In this document: positions 24,121 to 35,438 of the stretch, one piece after another
Position numbering within the stretch: the stretch's first letter is position 1
Layout: every line of letters starts with the position of its first letter
Origin: Neckera pumila
Taxonomy: Eukaryota > Streptophyta > Bryopsida > Hypnales > Neckeraceae
Direction: 5' to 3'
Assembly: GCA_963969595.1 (NCBI GenBank)
Contig: OZ018408.1
Location: 37,076,108 to 37,140,107 of the forward strand
DNA length: 64,000 nt
Notes under the pieces: generated by a model
What the model saw: only the letters and a program-made list of their open reading frames with translations
Database searches by the model: none
What the model was told of the DNA's origin: nothing
Program-made: the position numbers and the translations under genes

Positions 24121-24723
24121 CTATATAAATGGGCAAGGATAATAAAGTGATGGCTTTCTTAGACAAAGAAAGATATTGGTATCAATGTTACTTTTGATAA
24201 ATACAATGGAAAAAAGAAATAAATTTAATCTGTCATACCATGCTCTAGAAGGTTGTTTGAGACCATATAAAGATTTTTTTAATTTGTAAACAAGATTTTG
24301 GGGACTTGAAGCGATAAATTCTTTAGATAATGCCATATATACAACTTTTTGTAAATGACCGTTTATAAAGAAAGTACAAACATTCATTTGATGGAGATCT
24401 AAGCCAAAATGTGTTGCAAAAGCAAGAAAAACTCCCATAGATGAAGATTTGAGTATTATTGAAAAGGTCTCATTATAATTAATGCCAGATTTCTAAGAGA
24501 AACCTTGAGTAACAAGGCGTGCTTTTCTTTTTAATATTCCATTATTAGGACTATAATTAATTTGAAAGATCCATTTACAACCAACGATATTACAATTTGC
24601 AAGTAAGGAGGTTAATTCCCAAGTATTATTCTTTAATAAAGATTGAAATGCAGAATTAATAGCATCTTTAGTTGCCATTATTTGGAGTGAAGACTTTATC
24701 ATAAGACATGGGGTCCAATTCAA
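24121..24723 (-). pseudogene. Copia reverse transcriptase remnant
   Basis: Two minus-strand frames (24723-24493 and 24438-24121) carry reverse-transcriptase blocks in order. They are NNTWELTSL, GCKWIFQI and KARLVTQGFS, then HQMNVCTFFINGHL (normally MDVKTAFLNG) and KLKKSLYGLKQPSRAWYDRL. A frame break separates them. The YVDD catalytic region and RNase H are not seen downstream. The coding stretch is inactive. Confidence 0.85.
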
Positions 24724-25130
24724 GCATCATATTTTTAGATAATGAATTGGTAGTAGTGGGTATCCATGGTTTTTCTTTAGAATGATTTTTCTTCTTATGG
24801 AACCATCCTTCTATTGTTTCAAGAGGTGTTTTAAGTGACTTGTGATGACATTTAGGGTGAGGATAAATAGGAGATGAAAGTTGAGAAGGACTAGCAAGAA
24901 GTGAAATATGAGATTGTAGAGTTAGACATGGACCACTTGAATGAGACGTACTTGGTGTAGCTGAAGGAGTTTGTGGAGAGTCTATGTGTAAAGGGGGCAT
25001 ACTAGGAATGTTAGATAAATTGAAAACCTGAGGCTGGGATTGCATGAGAACAATTGATTGTGACCTAGGTGGCGGCTTAGGTAGAATAGGAGTAGGAATT
25101 TGAATTTGATTTTGAAAATTTGGAATGGTC
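24668..25130 (-). pseudogene. Copia integrase-RT linker remnant
   Basis: A Ser/Pro/His-rich frame (25045-24668; SQPQVFNL, PSMPPLHID, TPSATPSTSHSS) is typical of the low-complexity linker between integrase and reverse transcriptase. It is cut at 25131 by the inserted TTAA-ended element. Confidence 0.65.
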
Positions 25131-26032
25131 TTAACCCCTAAAGTTTCATGACTATATAATCACCAAAAACGCTCCAAAACTGCCATTTCTAATACAACTA
25201 GCAAATTTTAGGAAAAAAACAATTTTTGACACATGTAACCCTAGGATCTTGTAGTATGATATTTTGAAAACATGTGGTAAAAATTTCAAAAAATTCCACC
25301 GTGTGGATTATAAGATATTAGCATTCAAAGTCTTGAAAACCATTTTTTCAATCTTGCGAAAAACCGGGCAGCTGCACTTTGCAAGCTCACTTTTCAATGA
25401 AAAAATGCCAATAAAGGTGGTGCTTCTTTGAATTCAGTTTCCTAAACAAGTTGTCTATATGCCTGAAAAATTTCACATCATTTGGAATTGTACAACATAT
25501 AGGAAAAAATAATAAGTGGAAAGAAGTAGAAAATGATTCAAAATACTAAATTGTTAAAAATTTAATCATAGAATATAAAAATGACAATCCCAACGTCTAT
25601 TATGTTGTAATAATCAATCTACATCCTAGGATTTTTTTTTTCCAAAAATATGAAAAATTGAGTTAAAAGACAATCCATAACTGCCCACAAACCCAAAACC
25701 CTCATAACTTTTAATTCATTGATTGAAATGTACTGACTCAAAGCTTTTTAATAATATATAAATGTAGAGAACCAATTGCAGATAAAAAATTCCGGAAAAG
25801 AAGATTTTTTTTTTATTTGCCCAAACTGCCCAGTTACAAAAAAAAGTAACATATTAGGTCACAACTTTTGACTTGTATTTTGAAATGTCATGAAACTTGG
25901 TACACATGAAGATATTCCTTGTCCCCATCTTCTATTAAAATTTCAACCTCAAAAAAGGATATCTCTATTCACACGTACCTGCCCAAAATTTCTATACGGC
26001 CAAAAAACGCATGTTGGTCCTTTAGGGGTTAA
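25131..26032. mobile_element. TTAA-ended 0.9-kb element, copy B (nested in copia)
   Basis: It starts TTAACCCCTAAAG (25131) and ends CTTTAGGGGTTAA (26032): 902 bp bounded by a perfect 13-bp inverted repeat that includes TTAA. Apart from small indels it follows copy I (61293-62226) along its whole length, about nine bases in ten by eye. It interrupts the copia linker/integrase region, so it is a mobile unit. It has no frame longer than about 60 codons and is non-autonomous. Confidence 0.85.
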
Positions 26033-26039
26033 TAATTTT

Positions 26040-27400
26040 GATTGCAATAAGAAGTCATTATAATGGTCATAATGATTATCCTTAGATTGTATTGATGTAA
26101 AATGATCTTCTCAAAAGATAACATTGCAAGGGATAATGATTGATCTATTGGATATGATTTGCAATCAATATTCTTTGATTCTAGTGGTATATCTTGAAAA
26201 CCAACACAGAAGGCTTTTAGATGTTAAAGTGGATTTCTTTCAATTTTCTTCAGTGACATAAGTATAAGTTGCGCATCCCAAAACACAAAGATGGGCTACA
26301 TCAAGTCTATTTTGGTCCACAATTCATAAGAAGTGATATTATGAATGGCCTTTGTAGGAAGTTTATTTTGAATATATGCAATAGTAAGAATAGCTTCTCG
26401 TCCATAAGTTGGGATAAAATTGGCATAGTAAAGCATACTAAACTATACATCATTTTGAATAATATAATCTTTCTTCTTTGATACCCCATTTGTTTAGAAA
26501 TGTATGAAATTGTGCCATGTTGTTGATTATCATATTCAGCACAAAAATTCTTAAAATTGTTTGATTCATATACACTACCGCCATTATTTTATAAAAATAT
26601 TATCTTCCTTTTAATATATGTTTTAGTGAAAGCTTTATTTTATTTAAATTTTGATTATGGTTGTGGCTTAAATTTAACTTAATAAAGTGTAGTATATTTG
26701 CTATAATCATCTATGAATGTAACAAAATACTAGAAACTAATATGAGTTGGAGTAAGTTTTAAATTAGAGTGAATTAAATCAAGTACATTAGTAGCTCTAA
26801 AATCTAAGATTTTAGGAAGAGGATCCTTACGTTGTCTTCCTATAATACAAGATTTGCAAAAGGGGTGAATGTTTTTTATATGTTGTATACTACTACCAAT
26901 AACCAAATTGTGATTTGCTAGTTCTTGTAAGCGTGGAAAAAGCTTTCATAGCCAATTGCTAATGCCATTGTAAAACCATATTTTGGATATTTAAGACAAG
27001 GCTTGTTCATCTATCTTGAATTATTAGTATTATTTTGTTCTTGTATCTCAAGTTCACTAGAAATAGAGTGATTTAAGATGTATAAATCTTTTTCTAAGTA
27101 AGAATTATACAAGGTTGCAATGGTAGAAGCAATACTGATTGTAATACCAACTTGAGCCAATTGTTTTATTGAGAATAAATTACACTGCAAATGTGGCACA
27201 TGCAACTTTAGGAATGATCTTTGTTGCTTCATTAGAAAGGATAACTGTGACATTTCCAATGCCTTGGATGACATGAGATGTGTCATCTACTGTAAAGGCA
27301 AATTGATTAGGGGAGGCTTGTTCATAATTAATAAATCAATTTTTGTTATAAGCCATGGGGCAAGTAGCACCACTATCTACTATTCATTGATTAATATTTG
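26040..27400 (-). pseudogene. Copia integrase and protease remnant
   Basis: On the minus strand, SGATCPM (protease aspartate motif D-SGA) lies near 27380, followed by DDTSHVIQGIGNV, and then by LHVPHLQCNLFSIKQLAQVGI from the GAG-pre-integrase region (27286-27011). Around 26500-26270 come remnants of NGVSKKK and AILTIAYIQNKLPTKA, the C-terminal part of copia integrase. Many stops and shifts interrupt them. Confidence 0.75.
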
Positions 27401-27699
27401 TAAGTTGGATATTATAGGCTTTAGCATGTAATAATTGGGAATGATTTACTAAAGAAGTGTTACGCCACTCTTATGAACGTAATATAATATATGCTACTCA
27501 TATACTTCTCAAATACATTTTAGTAACTGAATCATAGACTTCATATAACATACACAACCTGCACAACTCATTCCATGATGCTTTAGAAGAAGTCTCGGCT
27601 ATGATATGGCATACTAGATTTAATTCTAAGCAATTGATGATAATGGATAAAGCATTGGTATCTTTTTCATACCATTCTTCTTTGTTTCCAACTGTTGAG

Positions 27700-28122
27700 G
27701 GTAAGTAAATTAGTGTGCTATAAAAGCAACCTTCTCCTTCAAATCGACCCTATAATTAGTTGTAGAATGGATTGGAAGTGATCCTTGAATGGACCACTTT
27801 TGCTATTGAATGCATCAAGGAAAATTTTTTTTTTCTATTGCAAGAGCCAATCATTGACCTTGATTTCCTCAAATCACTTTAGAAGTTGCAAGGGGACGGA
27901 TTTTGAGAGACCTAGGGTCACAAATAGGTACCTACAATAGAAATATTCGAAAATTCATAACTAACTCAAAAATGTTTCAAAAAAATATGAAACCACTTGT
28001 GTTACGTTTGGCATCTATTTTTCTTTCTCTGAAAAAATGAGCTAAAAATATTTCTAATCATGCAAATGTATGAAAAAGGCAAATCAGCTCTTAAAGGGTT
28101 GCTTTTAGAGCCTACTACCTTA
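27700..28122. mobile_element. TAAGGTAGG-family element nested in copia (copy d)
   Basis: The left part has GTGTGCTATAAAAGCAACC. The right part has TTAAAGGGTTGCTTTTAGAG, then CCTACTACCTTA. The body parallels the element at 47134 in reverse orientation (CACAAATAGGTACCTAC, TTTCTTTCTCTGAAAAAATG). It interrupts the copia gag remnant and is therefore younger than that insertion. Confidence 0.65.
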
Positions 28123-28683
28123 TGTGTAACGTGTTTACCAAGTGTTGCTAGTGGTATCAAAAGTTAAAATTTCATCACCTTCTACTATTTTCAACAATTT
28201 TTCCAATTTAATCAACAATTCTTCCAATTTAGTCACCAATTTTAGAATGTGCTTTCAAACCTAGAAATAAGCTTCATCAAATTTGGCAGTATTCCTTGAA
28301 CTGGATGAATTGAATTGAGACATAATAATATGTAGTACTAGAGCTCTTGATTAATTAATGAGGACTCTAGAAAAGAGGACTCATTGGCAAAAATTGTAGA
28401 TTTAATTTATTAAATTCAATTTGTGCCTTGATGTAAGCACGAGGAACATTGTAAATTTCAAATTGAATGAGCGTAATTTGAAAAAGGGATGTGTTGTGTG
28501 CAATTTTTGGTAAAATTGAGAGTAGTTTGATTGGTACTTGGAAGAAGCCATTAACCAATTAAAGAATGGTTTCTACTGCAATTCTTTCAAATTCAAGATT
28601 TATTAAATTCAATGCATCTTCAGTTATACATTTTCTTTACAAGAATAAGAGGAAAGCATAATTTGAAGTGCTTACAAGAATAT

Positions 28684-28695
28684 GCTCTAATACTA
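28684..28695 (-). promoter_or_regulatory. Primer-binding site of the copia element
   Basis: On the minus strand, directly after the LTR end, the sequence reads TAGTATTAGAGC. This is two changes away from TGGTATCAGAGC, the site for initiator-methionine tRNA used by most plant copia elements. Confidence 0.7.
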
Positions 28696-28896
28696 TGATA
28701 GAAATAATATACAAGAACAATATATCTATTATATCTATTGTATATGTTCATAAAGGAATTACACTACTCGCTTCTTTTTATAACAAAGGGAAGAGGTCAC
28801 ACATATTATTTGGTGGCATATATCCTTTAGTATAATCAAAGGATGTTCTATAATATATTAATTAATAGATTTAATCTACATAAACTATATTTAACA
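28696..28896 (-). repeat. 5' LTR of the minus-strand copia element
   Basis: The 201-bp LTR reads TGTTAAATATAG at its minus-strand start and ends TTCTATCA directly before the primer-binding site. The TG...CA edges and the copy at 23052-23216 define it. Confidence 0.75.
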
Positions 28897-28946
28897 CCAT
28901 ATACAACTATATGATACGTTATTATGATATAGTCGTTGCATAAACC

Positions 28947-29243
28947 TTGGAACATGCAACAATAAAAATGTATTTGAATAAAAAAATTTATTGCATGAAA
29001 ATGTTTGAAGAAGATTCAATTGCCGATTATGTCAATAATTTTAAATCAAAGATCAAGTGGTTAGCTATTGCTGGGGTAACATTATTATATGAAGATAGTG
29101 CCATAGCATTGCTAGGTGTGTTACTAGAGTCATTTGAAGGATTGGTTGTGCCATTAAGTGGACAAAACAATCTTCAAATAGTTGACCATTGGTCTACTTC
29201 TACAAGAGGAAGTAAGACGGAAGTTGCTTGGAAAGACTTTTGA
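28947..29243 (+). pseudogene. Copia gag remnant
   Basis: A 98-codon frame resembles the copia gag (UBN2-type) domain: KKIYCMKMFEEDSIADYVNNF, then LLYEDSAIALLGVLLESFEGLV. The zinc knuckle should follow but is lost after the stop at 29243. Confidence 0.75.
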
Positions 29244-29479
29244 ATTGGGTAAATCAATAACCTTATTCACTACAAAAAGAAGTGTGGAAATCATTTTCTT
29301 TAGAAGAAAAGAGAGTTCTCCAATAATATAAAGAAACTTGAAAAATGTTTCTACCATAAGAAACTAGGTATCATGTAAAGGACTGCTGGAAAAGAATTGT
29401 TAAACAAAGAGACAACAATCAAGCCAACAATGTTGTAAACATTAAATTGTTCATTGTGGCATTTTTGGTTTAAGATACC

Positions 29480-29783
29480 AAAAATAATATATGGTATTTA
29501 GACTCTGGAGCAACACAATACATGACTCTACATAAAAATTGGTTCATTACTTATTCAAATTCTTTTGTCCAATGAAGGAGTCTTCTTTAGTGATGACACT
29601 AGTCATGCAATTGAAGGACAAGGAACCATTGCCATTGATTTCAAAGATGCTTCAAAGGAAAACATTGAAATTGTATATCATATTCCTAGTTTTAAGAAAA
29701 ACTTAATATCAATAAGCAAAATAATTGATGCAAAATATAAACTAGAATTTAATTGCAGTTCTTGTTTTATAATACATAAATGA
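29480..29783 (+). pseudogene. Copia protease / GAG-pre-integrase remnant
   Basis: IWYLDSGATQYMT (protease active site; 29495-29535) is followed after a frame break by FFSDDTSHAIEGQGTIAID and VYHIPSFKKNLISISKII at 29565-29783, the usual block between protease and integrase in copia polyproteins. Confidence 0.8.
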
Positions 29784-30051
29784 GTAATTCATTAATTTTC
29801 ACAGAAAAAAACGAAGAAATCTATATAAACTAGAAATTTCCAAAAAAATGTATGTTGAAGGTCCAATCATAGATGAAAAATTCTTGGCTATAGTAATACC
29901 TTGTAAAGAAGTAATTGAAGTAGAATTATGGCTTAGAAGGTTGGACCATATAGGAGTTCAAAAATTAAGATTAATGCATGAAAAAGTCACTAGTTTATGG
30001 TTTAAATCTAAAAACCAATGAATTTAAAATAGATTTGTGTACTATTGTACA

Positions 30052-30330
30052 TTAGATGTTTTTCAGGCCTTCGAAAGACTATTTCAGGGTTGTTCCCTTT
30101 GTTGTGAACTAATGCAGTGCTGCCAAATTTTAAAAATTAATAAAATAATATTAATAAATCAAAATTAATAAAATTAATAATTCAAAAAATAATTCAAAAA
30201 ATAATAATTGAATATTATTATTTGACGTGGTAGTCATCCGACCACGTCGGACAATTGATGTAGCAGAGTTCCCACAAGTCTGTGAACTCAAGGAACTCGC
30301 GGTCTTTCGAAGGCTTGAAATAACATCTAA
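30052..30330. mobile_element. Inverted-repeat element, TTAGATG family (copy a)
   Basis: The left end TTAGATGTTTTTCAGGCCTT matches the reverse complement of the right end at 30303-30330 (TTAGATGTTATTTCAAGCCTT, then CGAAAGAC). It is 279 bp, non-coding, and has an internal GACGTGGTAGTCATCCGACC inverted motif. It sits inside the plus-strand copia element. Confidence 0.8.
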
Positions 30331-30648
30331 CAAGGAAAATAACAAAGAAATAAGTTTCCTACCGAAAGAAGGAGAGCAACTTAATTACTTGAGTTAGTAC
30401 ATTGTGGTCTTTGAGGTCCAATGCAAACAATTTCTTTGGATGGATCCCGATATTTTGTGATGTTACAGATGATTTTTCTAAGACGGACTATAGTAAATTT
30501 TGTGAAACACAACAGTGAAGCTTTTGAGAAATTAATAGCGTTCAAAACAATGTTAGAGGTCCAAACATGATGTAAGCTAAAAAAACTTTTAGAACAGACA
30601 ATGGAGGTGAGTTTGCGTCTAGAAATTTTGATCATTTTTGTTTAGACA

Positions 30649-30898
30649 TTAGATAACATTTCAGGGCATTGGAGAGTTGTTTCAAGTGCACTCCCCATTA
30701 TGGCCCCATTCTCTGAACATCAGTACGGGGCGTCAAAAGTTTAATTTTTAATTTTTTAAACTTAAATTTTTTTCAGAAATGATGTAGCACGGTGTGTGCC
30801 ACATCAACTAGCTGCTGCAGCTGCGTTCTCGTAATTTGGAAACGCAAGGAACTCTCCGAAAATACACGGTCTCCCAATGCCCCCAAATGTCATCTAAT
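30649..30898. mobile_element. Inverted-repeat element, TTAGATG family (copy b)
   Basis: The left end TTAGATAACATTTCAGGGCA matches the reverse complement of the right end (TTAGATGACATTTGGGGGCA, then TTGGGAGA). The 250-bp body contains GATGTAGCACGG, GCTGCAGCTGCG and CGCAAGGAACTC, shared in type with the elements at 30052, 1660 and 56308. It is the second insertion in the same copia remnant, 319 bp from the first. Confidence 0.75.
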
Positions 30899-31960
30899 GA
30901 AATGGCAATCTAAGACAACTCACACTTCCTTATTTCCACAGTAAAATGGAACTGCTGTGAGGAAAAACTCAATGCTTTAGTAGAGAGTGCAAAAAGTATG
31001 AATTATGATGTTGGAATTAGTACATTATTTTGGGTAGAAGCAATAGCTATTGTTGCTTACATTCAAAACGGAATTCCCACAATTGCACTCAATGACATAA
31101 CTCCAAAAGAAATATGGAGTGGTCAAAAGTTTTCTACTTCTCATTTATGAATTTTTGGTTGTAAAGTTTATAGCCAAGTTCTAGTAGAGAAGAAAAAAAA
31201 ATGGGATTGTAAAAGCTCAAAAAGTATTTTTCTTGATTACAATGAGAGTAAAAAGGATATAAGTTGCATAATTAGGAAACTAGAAAGGTCTATATGAGTA
31301 ATAGGGATATTATTTTTAATGAAGGGATAAATAAGACTTTGTGATCTTCAAAGATAAAATATTTATTCTTTGAATCATCAAAACCATAAATTCCCAATGG
31401 TTGAAATTTCAAAGGATAGTTTTGGTGACTAAAGTTCAGAGTGAAAATCCAACTTCTCAAATAATTGATCAAGGAATTCCTTCACAAATCAATGATCAAC
31501 ATGATTATATTACAAATAATAATGACTCGGGTGATGAATTCTATGATTCAAGCACTAAGCTTGAAGAGCAAGAAGGAATGAGGACTTAGAAATGACACTA
31601 AGGGAAAGCATATTACAAGAGTGAGGCAACCTTCACAAAACCTAACTGATTCCTTAAATTTGATTGAAAATGATTTTTTGTCATATAAAGAGGAATCCAA
31701 TTCATAAACTCCAATGAGGCCATAACAAGTAAAGAATCAAAAAATGACAAATTGCTATGGATGAAGAATACGACTTATTAATGCATAACAAAACATGGTT
31801 ACTTTCAAAGTTGCATGATGACCAAAGTCCAGTTGATTATTAGTGGGTTTATAAAAAGCTTAAGCCAAATAGTCAAATTGACAGGTACAGGGCTAGGCTA
31901 GTGGAAATTGCTTTATCCATCATAGAGATATCAATGACCAATACACAATATCATTTTGAT

Positions 31961-33575
31961 TGATTTTTCAACGTGCAAAAAAAAATTGTCTTTCAAATTT
32001 ATTAGAAATTCAAATTTCTAATTTATGAATTTTGTTCGATTAACAACCGATTGATTTGTGAGGGTTTCTCAAATTGAAGTGATTCCTTCACCAAACAATC
32101 AAATAAGACAAGAAATCTTCTTTGAATTTTTCTTTTGATAAGTATTTGTTTACTTATTTAATTTAGCTCAATAGTAGGGATTATAATATGTGGTTGGATA
32201 CTTAAGCAAGTATTCAATAATAGGAACCATCCAATAATAGAATACCTAATAACATACTTTTACTAGCAATTTAGGCACTTAAGTGTCTAATATTTAATTA
32301 GAGTCCAAAAATAAGGTTAGGCAAGAGTAAAATTTAATTTATGATATGTAAGCAACAATACCATACTTTTACTAGCAATTCAAAATTCAAAAAGATTTAG
32401 ACATTTGACAAGGTTTAGATGCTTCATTTAATGGTTTTAAAGAAGATATGAGGTTTTTAGTTCATAGAATGCATAGGATATTGAGACAGAATTGCCATAA
32501 ATGGACAACTTATGTCATTAGAGAAGGATATCGTAATCTTTCCTCAATGAGTTTGCAGTTTTCAACTATTAAAGAAGATAGAAGGAAAATTTCTTAAAAC
32601 ATTAAACAAGAGTTATTACTATTATTTTCTACCAAAGTTGCAATATATAGACAACATGGTTGAAGTAAAATTCAAAGGATTATACTTGAAACTAATTTCT
32701 TAAAATAAATTATTTAACTTTCATAACACACAAATCCACTTGAAAGAATGTGAGGCCTTAAAAAGGCTAAACTACTACTACTAACTTCTATTATTTAGGA
32801 GCAGTGGCACAACATGCTCATAAATATCATGCACAAATTGTGTCAAATTTTAATTTAAATTAAAAAAGGCCTTAAAATATATGGTGAGTTTTTTTTTAGT
32901 ATTATATTATTATAAAAACTGTCTAATACCTTCAATTTTAACATTGTTGAATTTTGTATTATTGCATGATCATGCAACTACATGTGACTATTAAAAGCAT
33001 AATAGTTGCAATACGAAAAGAATTTTGAGCTCCATGTTGATTATAAATTTTATCATTCACTAATGCTTTAGTATAATTGTAGACTTGAACTTTTAATTAG
33101 TAATTGCTAATGACAGGGCAGTCACAAAACTTTATAATTCTATAGATTGGAAATGGTAAGAAATCAGGTTTACCATATTTAAAGAACCCAACTTTTTTCT
33201 ACCACAACAATGAATTCAAGGTCTTCAAAGGTCATCTACCTATGCACATGGTCATATCTTAGTACTTGAATATTCCTTTATCTAACTTCACAAATTTTAC
33301 ATAAATTATATTACATTCTGACCTTGTATACCAATATTTTCTCACATCATGGTATCTCATATTTTATCACATTATGGTATCTAAATTAAACAAAATAGAA
33401 AAGCAACTATTCCAAATTCAACCCAATGTCCAATGCAATCATTTGCTTTGACAAATTTGGTTTCCAAACATTTCAAGAATTCTATGGGATCCCAAATCCC
33501 ACATTTTTTTTTAGGATTTAGGGTTTAGGAGCCAAAAATTTCTCAGAGATTTTAATTTTCTTGGCTTGGTACTAC
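31961..33575. other. AT-rich spacer, no gene seen
   Basis: Follows the truncation of the copia element. CATACTTTTACTAGCAATT occurs twice (32255 and 32363). No gene recognised. Confidence 0.5.
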
Positions 33576-33977
33576 ATAAGGGGTAGTCACTATAGGTTCA
33601 GAGCCGCAGTGAACAATGAATATTCATGCTGTGGCGGCGTAGGATTGGCTTCCTTTGGCCAGAATATTCTCAGCGTGCTATTGTTTGTTCACCCTCAACA
33701 TCCACCTCCGGAGATGAAGGTTGAGGGTGAACAATCAATAGCACGCTAAGAATATTCCTTTGCTTCCTCTTTATTGGCTCCGGGAGTCCCGCCAATTACT
33801 CCGTCCAACCGGTGAGTGACTCCATTATCCATTATTCATTGTTCTCACCGGTCGACAAAAAGGGTGGTCACGGCATGTTCAAAAAACGTGGCTTCTTATT
33901 GGTCCCACCAAACACTCTACACTATTGAATCTCCATAGTTCAATGCGGCTCTGAACCTGCTGTGACTACCCCTAAGG
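33576..33977. mobile_element. Inverted-repeat element with an inner palindrome
   Basis: The ends ATAAGGGGTAGTCACTATAG and GGTTCAGAGCCGCA on the left (33576-33608) match the reverse complement of 33944-33977 with a few mismatches. A separate inverted repeat lies inside (33661-33699 against 33720-33759; GTGCTATTG, GTTCACCCTCAAC). A third pair, CCAACCGGTGAG with CTCACCGGT, lies at 33806 and 33844. The 62-codon frame at 33561-33749 is caused by the repeat. It abuts, with a shared TAAGG, the next element. Confidence 0.75.
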
Positions 33978-34417
33978 TAAATGACCCCATTGCGGTCAAA
34001 TGACCCATGATGGACATCTAATGACTCCATTGTGGTTTTTTAGACCACAATCAATGCCTTACATGGTAGTTATGGAGTAATTAGTGACCTTAATAGGTAC
34101 TTCCAACTTTTCAGTGTAAAATTCTTTGTAAAAACTGATTTTTTAGGTCTTCCATGTTTGAAAATGTTGTGACTACATTGGGTAGGAAGATGACCATATT
34201 GGATTCAGATTTTGTTGGTCATGAAGTAGCCTACAGACTCCTATGAGCTGATCACTTCAAAAATTCAGAACTAATTCATACTTGGTCCAAAAAATACAAT
34301 TTCAAATGCCCTCACTATCTCTCACACTTATCTTTGTGTGGGAAAAAATTTGAAAAATTTCAGCAATGGCATGTAGGCACACTCCTAATTCTGACCACAA
34401 TGGGGTCTTTTACCTTA
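33973..34417. mobile_element. Inverted-repeat element, GACCCCATTG family (copy a)
   Basis: The left end TAAGGTAAATGACCCCATTG plus CGGTCA (33973-33998) matches the reverse complement of 34392-34417. The right-end phrase recurs in the repeats ending near 40080 and 52155. The body is non-coding. The 92-codon frame starting at 34366 runs out of the right end and has no known domain. Confidence 0.7.
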
Positions 34418-35438
34418 TAGACTCACCCGACCCGGAAGAATTCTCACAACCCGGTCATGTGAAATCTGATACCATGATCCCCATTGATACCCGGGACCTC
34501 TTTCAAGACCTGACTCTGAAGAAAAAAGGGTTTAGGACCTCAGTCTGTTTACGTGTTGAGTCTCTCTGTCGCCAGTCGCAGTGCGCTCTTGTCGAAATCC
34601 CTCGTGCCCTTAGCGCTGCACGATCACATGTGATGCGTAGATAGTTCCGGTGCGCACCCGCACGCTGACTAAGAGAAGAATTTTACGTAGGTGAGACGAA
34701 TTGATCGAGCTACGGCAAGCGGAAATTGGAGAAGTAGCGAGGAAGAGCGAAACCCTAGACCATTCCCTTGCAATCCGAGGAATTGCTGACGAACCGATTC
34801 AAGGATTTTTCGAAGGGTACAGAGTTCTGTTGTAGTGCATTGAATTTCCCTCTGCTCTTGGATGCTGTTCTCAGTGTTACACAAATTCTATCAGGAACGC
34901 TACGCAGATTCCATCACGATTGTTTGTAATCCCAAACTACTGTGCCAGTGATGACATGGGCCACTGGTGTCAATGTGAATCGTAGCGAGGAGCTCAGTAC
35001 CCCTGTTGCTGGCGAGGCAGTGTCGAGCTACTTCCGGGCTTCTTTAATGTCACATCCTAAGTCTGAAAATGCAAGTGATTATCAATGAAGTTCTGTAACA
35101 TTGTGACAAATGTAGTGGAATGTTTCGGGGCCATTGGGGCTGATTTTGTTTTGGGTTTGAGTGTGCACGCCCTGAAAAGTGGCAAATTCATGGAATTCGG
35201 CCATCTAACTATATTCCTGTTGCTACGTATTTTGAAGCAGAAGACCTAACAAAAGTTGTCCTACATCCACGACAAGCTGCGCGTGAAACCCTAATACCTT
35301 CACGGAATGCTTTCTGAAAATCTGTACGAAGTTTCCTGGTGATGCTTTATGTTGGTGGAGGCAAGGCTAGCTCGGATTCTGCTTGTGATTTTGGGATACT
35401 TGAGAGTTGAATAGAGGCGAGAAAGCATTGTAAGCAAA
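34418..35438 (+). promoter_or_regulatory. Upstream region and leader of TRAPPC6
   Basis: A GC-richer stretch with the telo-box AAACCCTA at 34751-34758 and again at 35286-35293. That motif is common just after the start of transcription in plant genes for housekeeping functions. Several in-frame stops rule out an upstream coding exon joined to 35439 without splicing. The exact start of transcription is not visible. Confidence 0.5.

Larger units (their letters stand above)
27401..28695 (-). pseudogene. Copia gag remnant
   Basis: Minus-strand translation between 27480 and 27700 resembles copia gag (ALSIIINCLELNLVCHIIAE, then SSKASWNELCRL). It is then split by the inserted element at 27700-28122. 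The rest up to the primer-binding site is degraded. Confidence 0.5.
23052..28896 (-). mobile_element. Decayed Ty1/copia retrotransposon, minus strand
   Basis: The two ends are related LTRs (28696-28896 is the 5' LTR, 23052-23216 the 3' LTR). The element order read on the minus strand is LTR, primer-binding site, gag remnant, protease and GAG-pre-integrase (around 27350-27011), integrase remnant (26500-26050), linker, and reverse transcriptase (24723-24121). This is the Ty1/copia order, with integrase before reverse transcriptase. All frames are broken by stops and shifts, so it is inactive. Two DNA elements sit inside it: 25131-26032 and 27700-28122. No matching target duplication is visible outside the LTRs. 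Confidence 0.85.
28907..31960 (+). mobile_element. Decayed Ty1/copia retrotransposon, plus strand
   Basis: A second copia element runs in the opposite direction and starts where the LTR of the first ends. In order it has gag (28947-29243), the protease D-SGA motif (near 29508), a GAG-pre-integrase block (29565-29783), integrase fragments (30400-31200) and the first part of reverse transcriptase (about 31750-31910: NKTWLLSKL, WVYKKLKPN, RYRARLVE). It is cut off there. It is interrupted by inverted-repeat elements at 30052 and 30649. Its own LTRs are not visible, so one or both ends have been lost. Confidence 0.8.
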
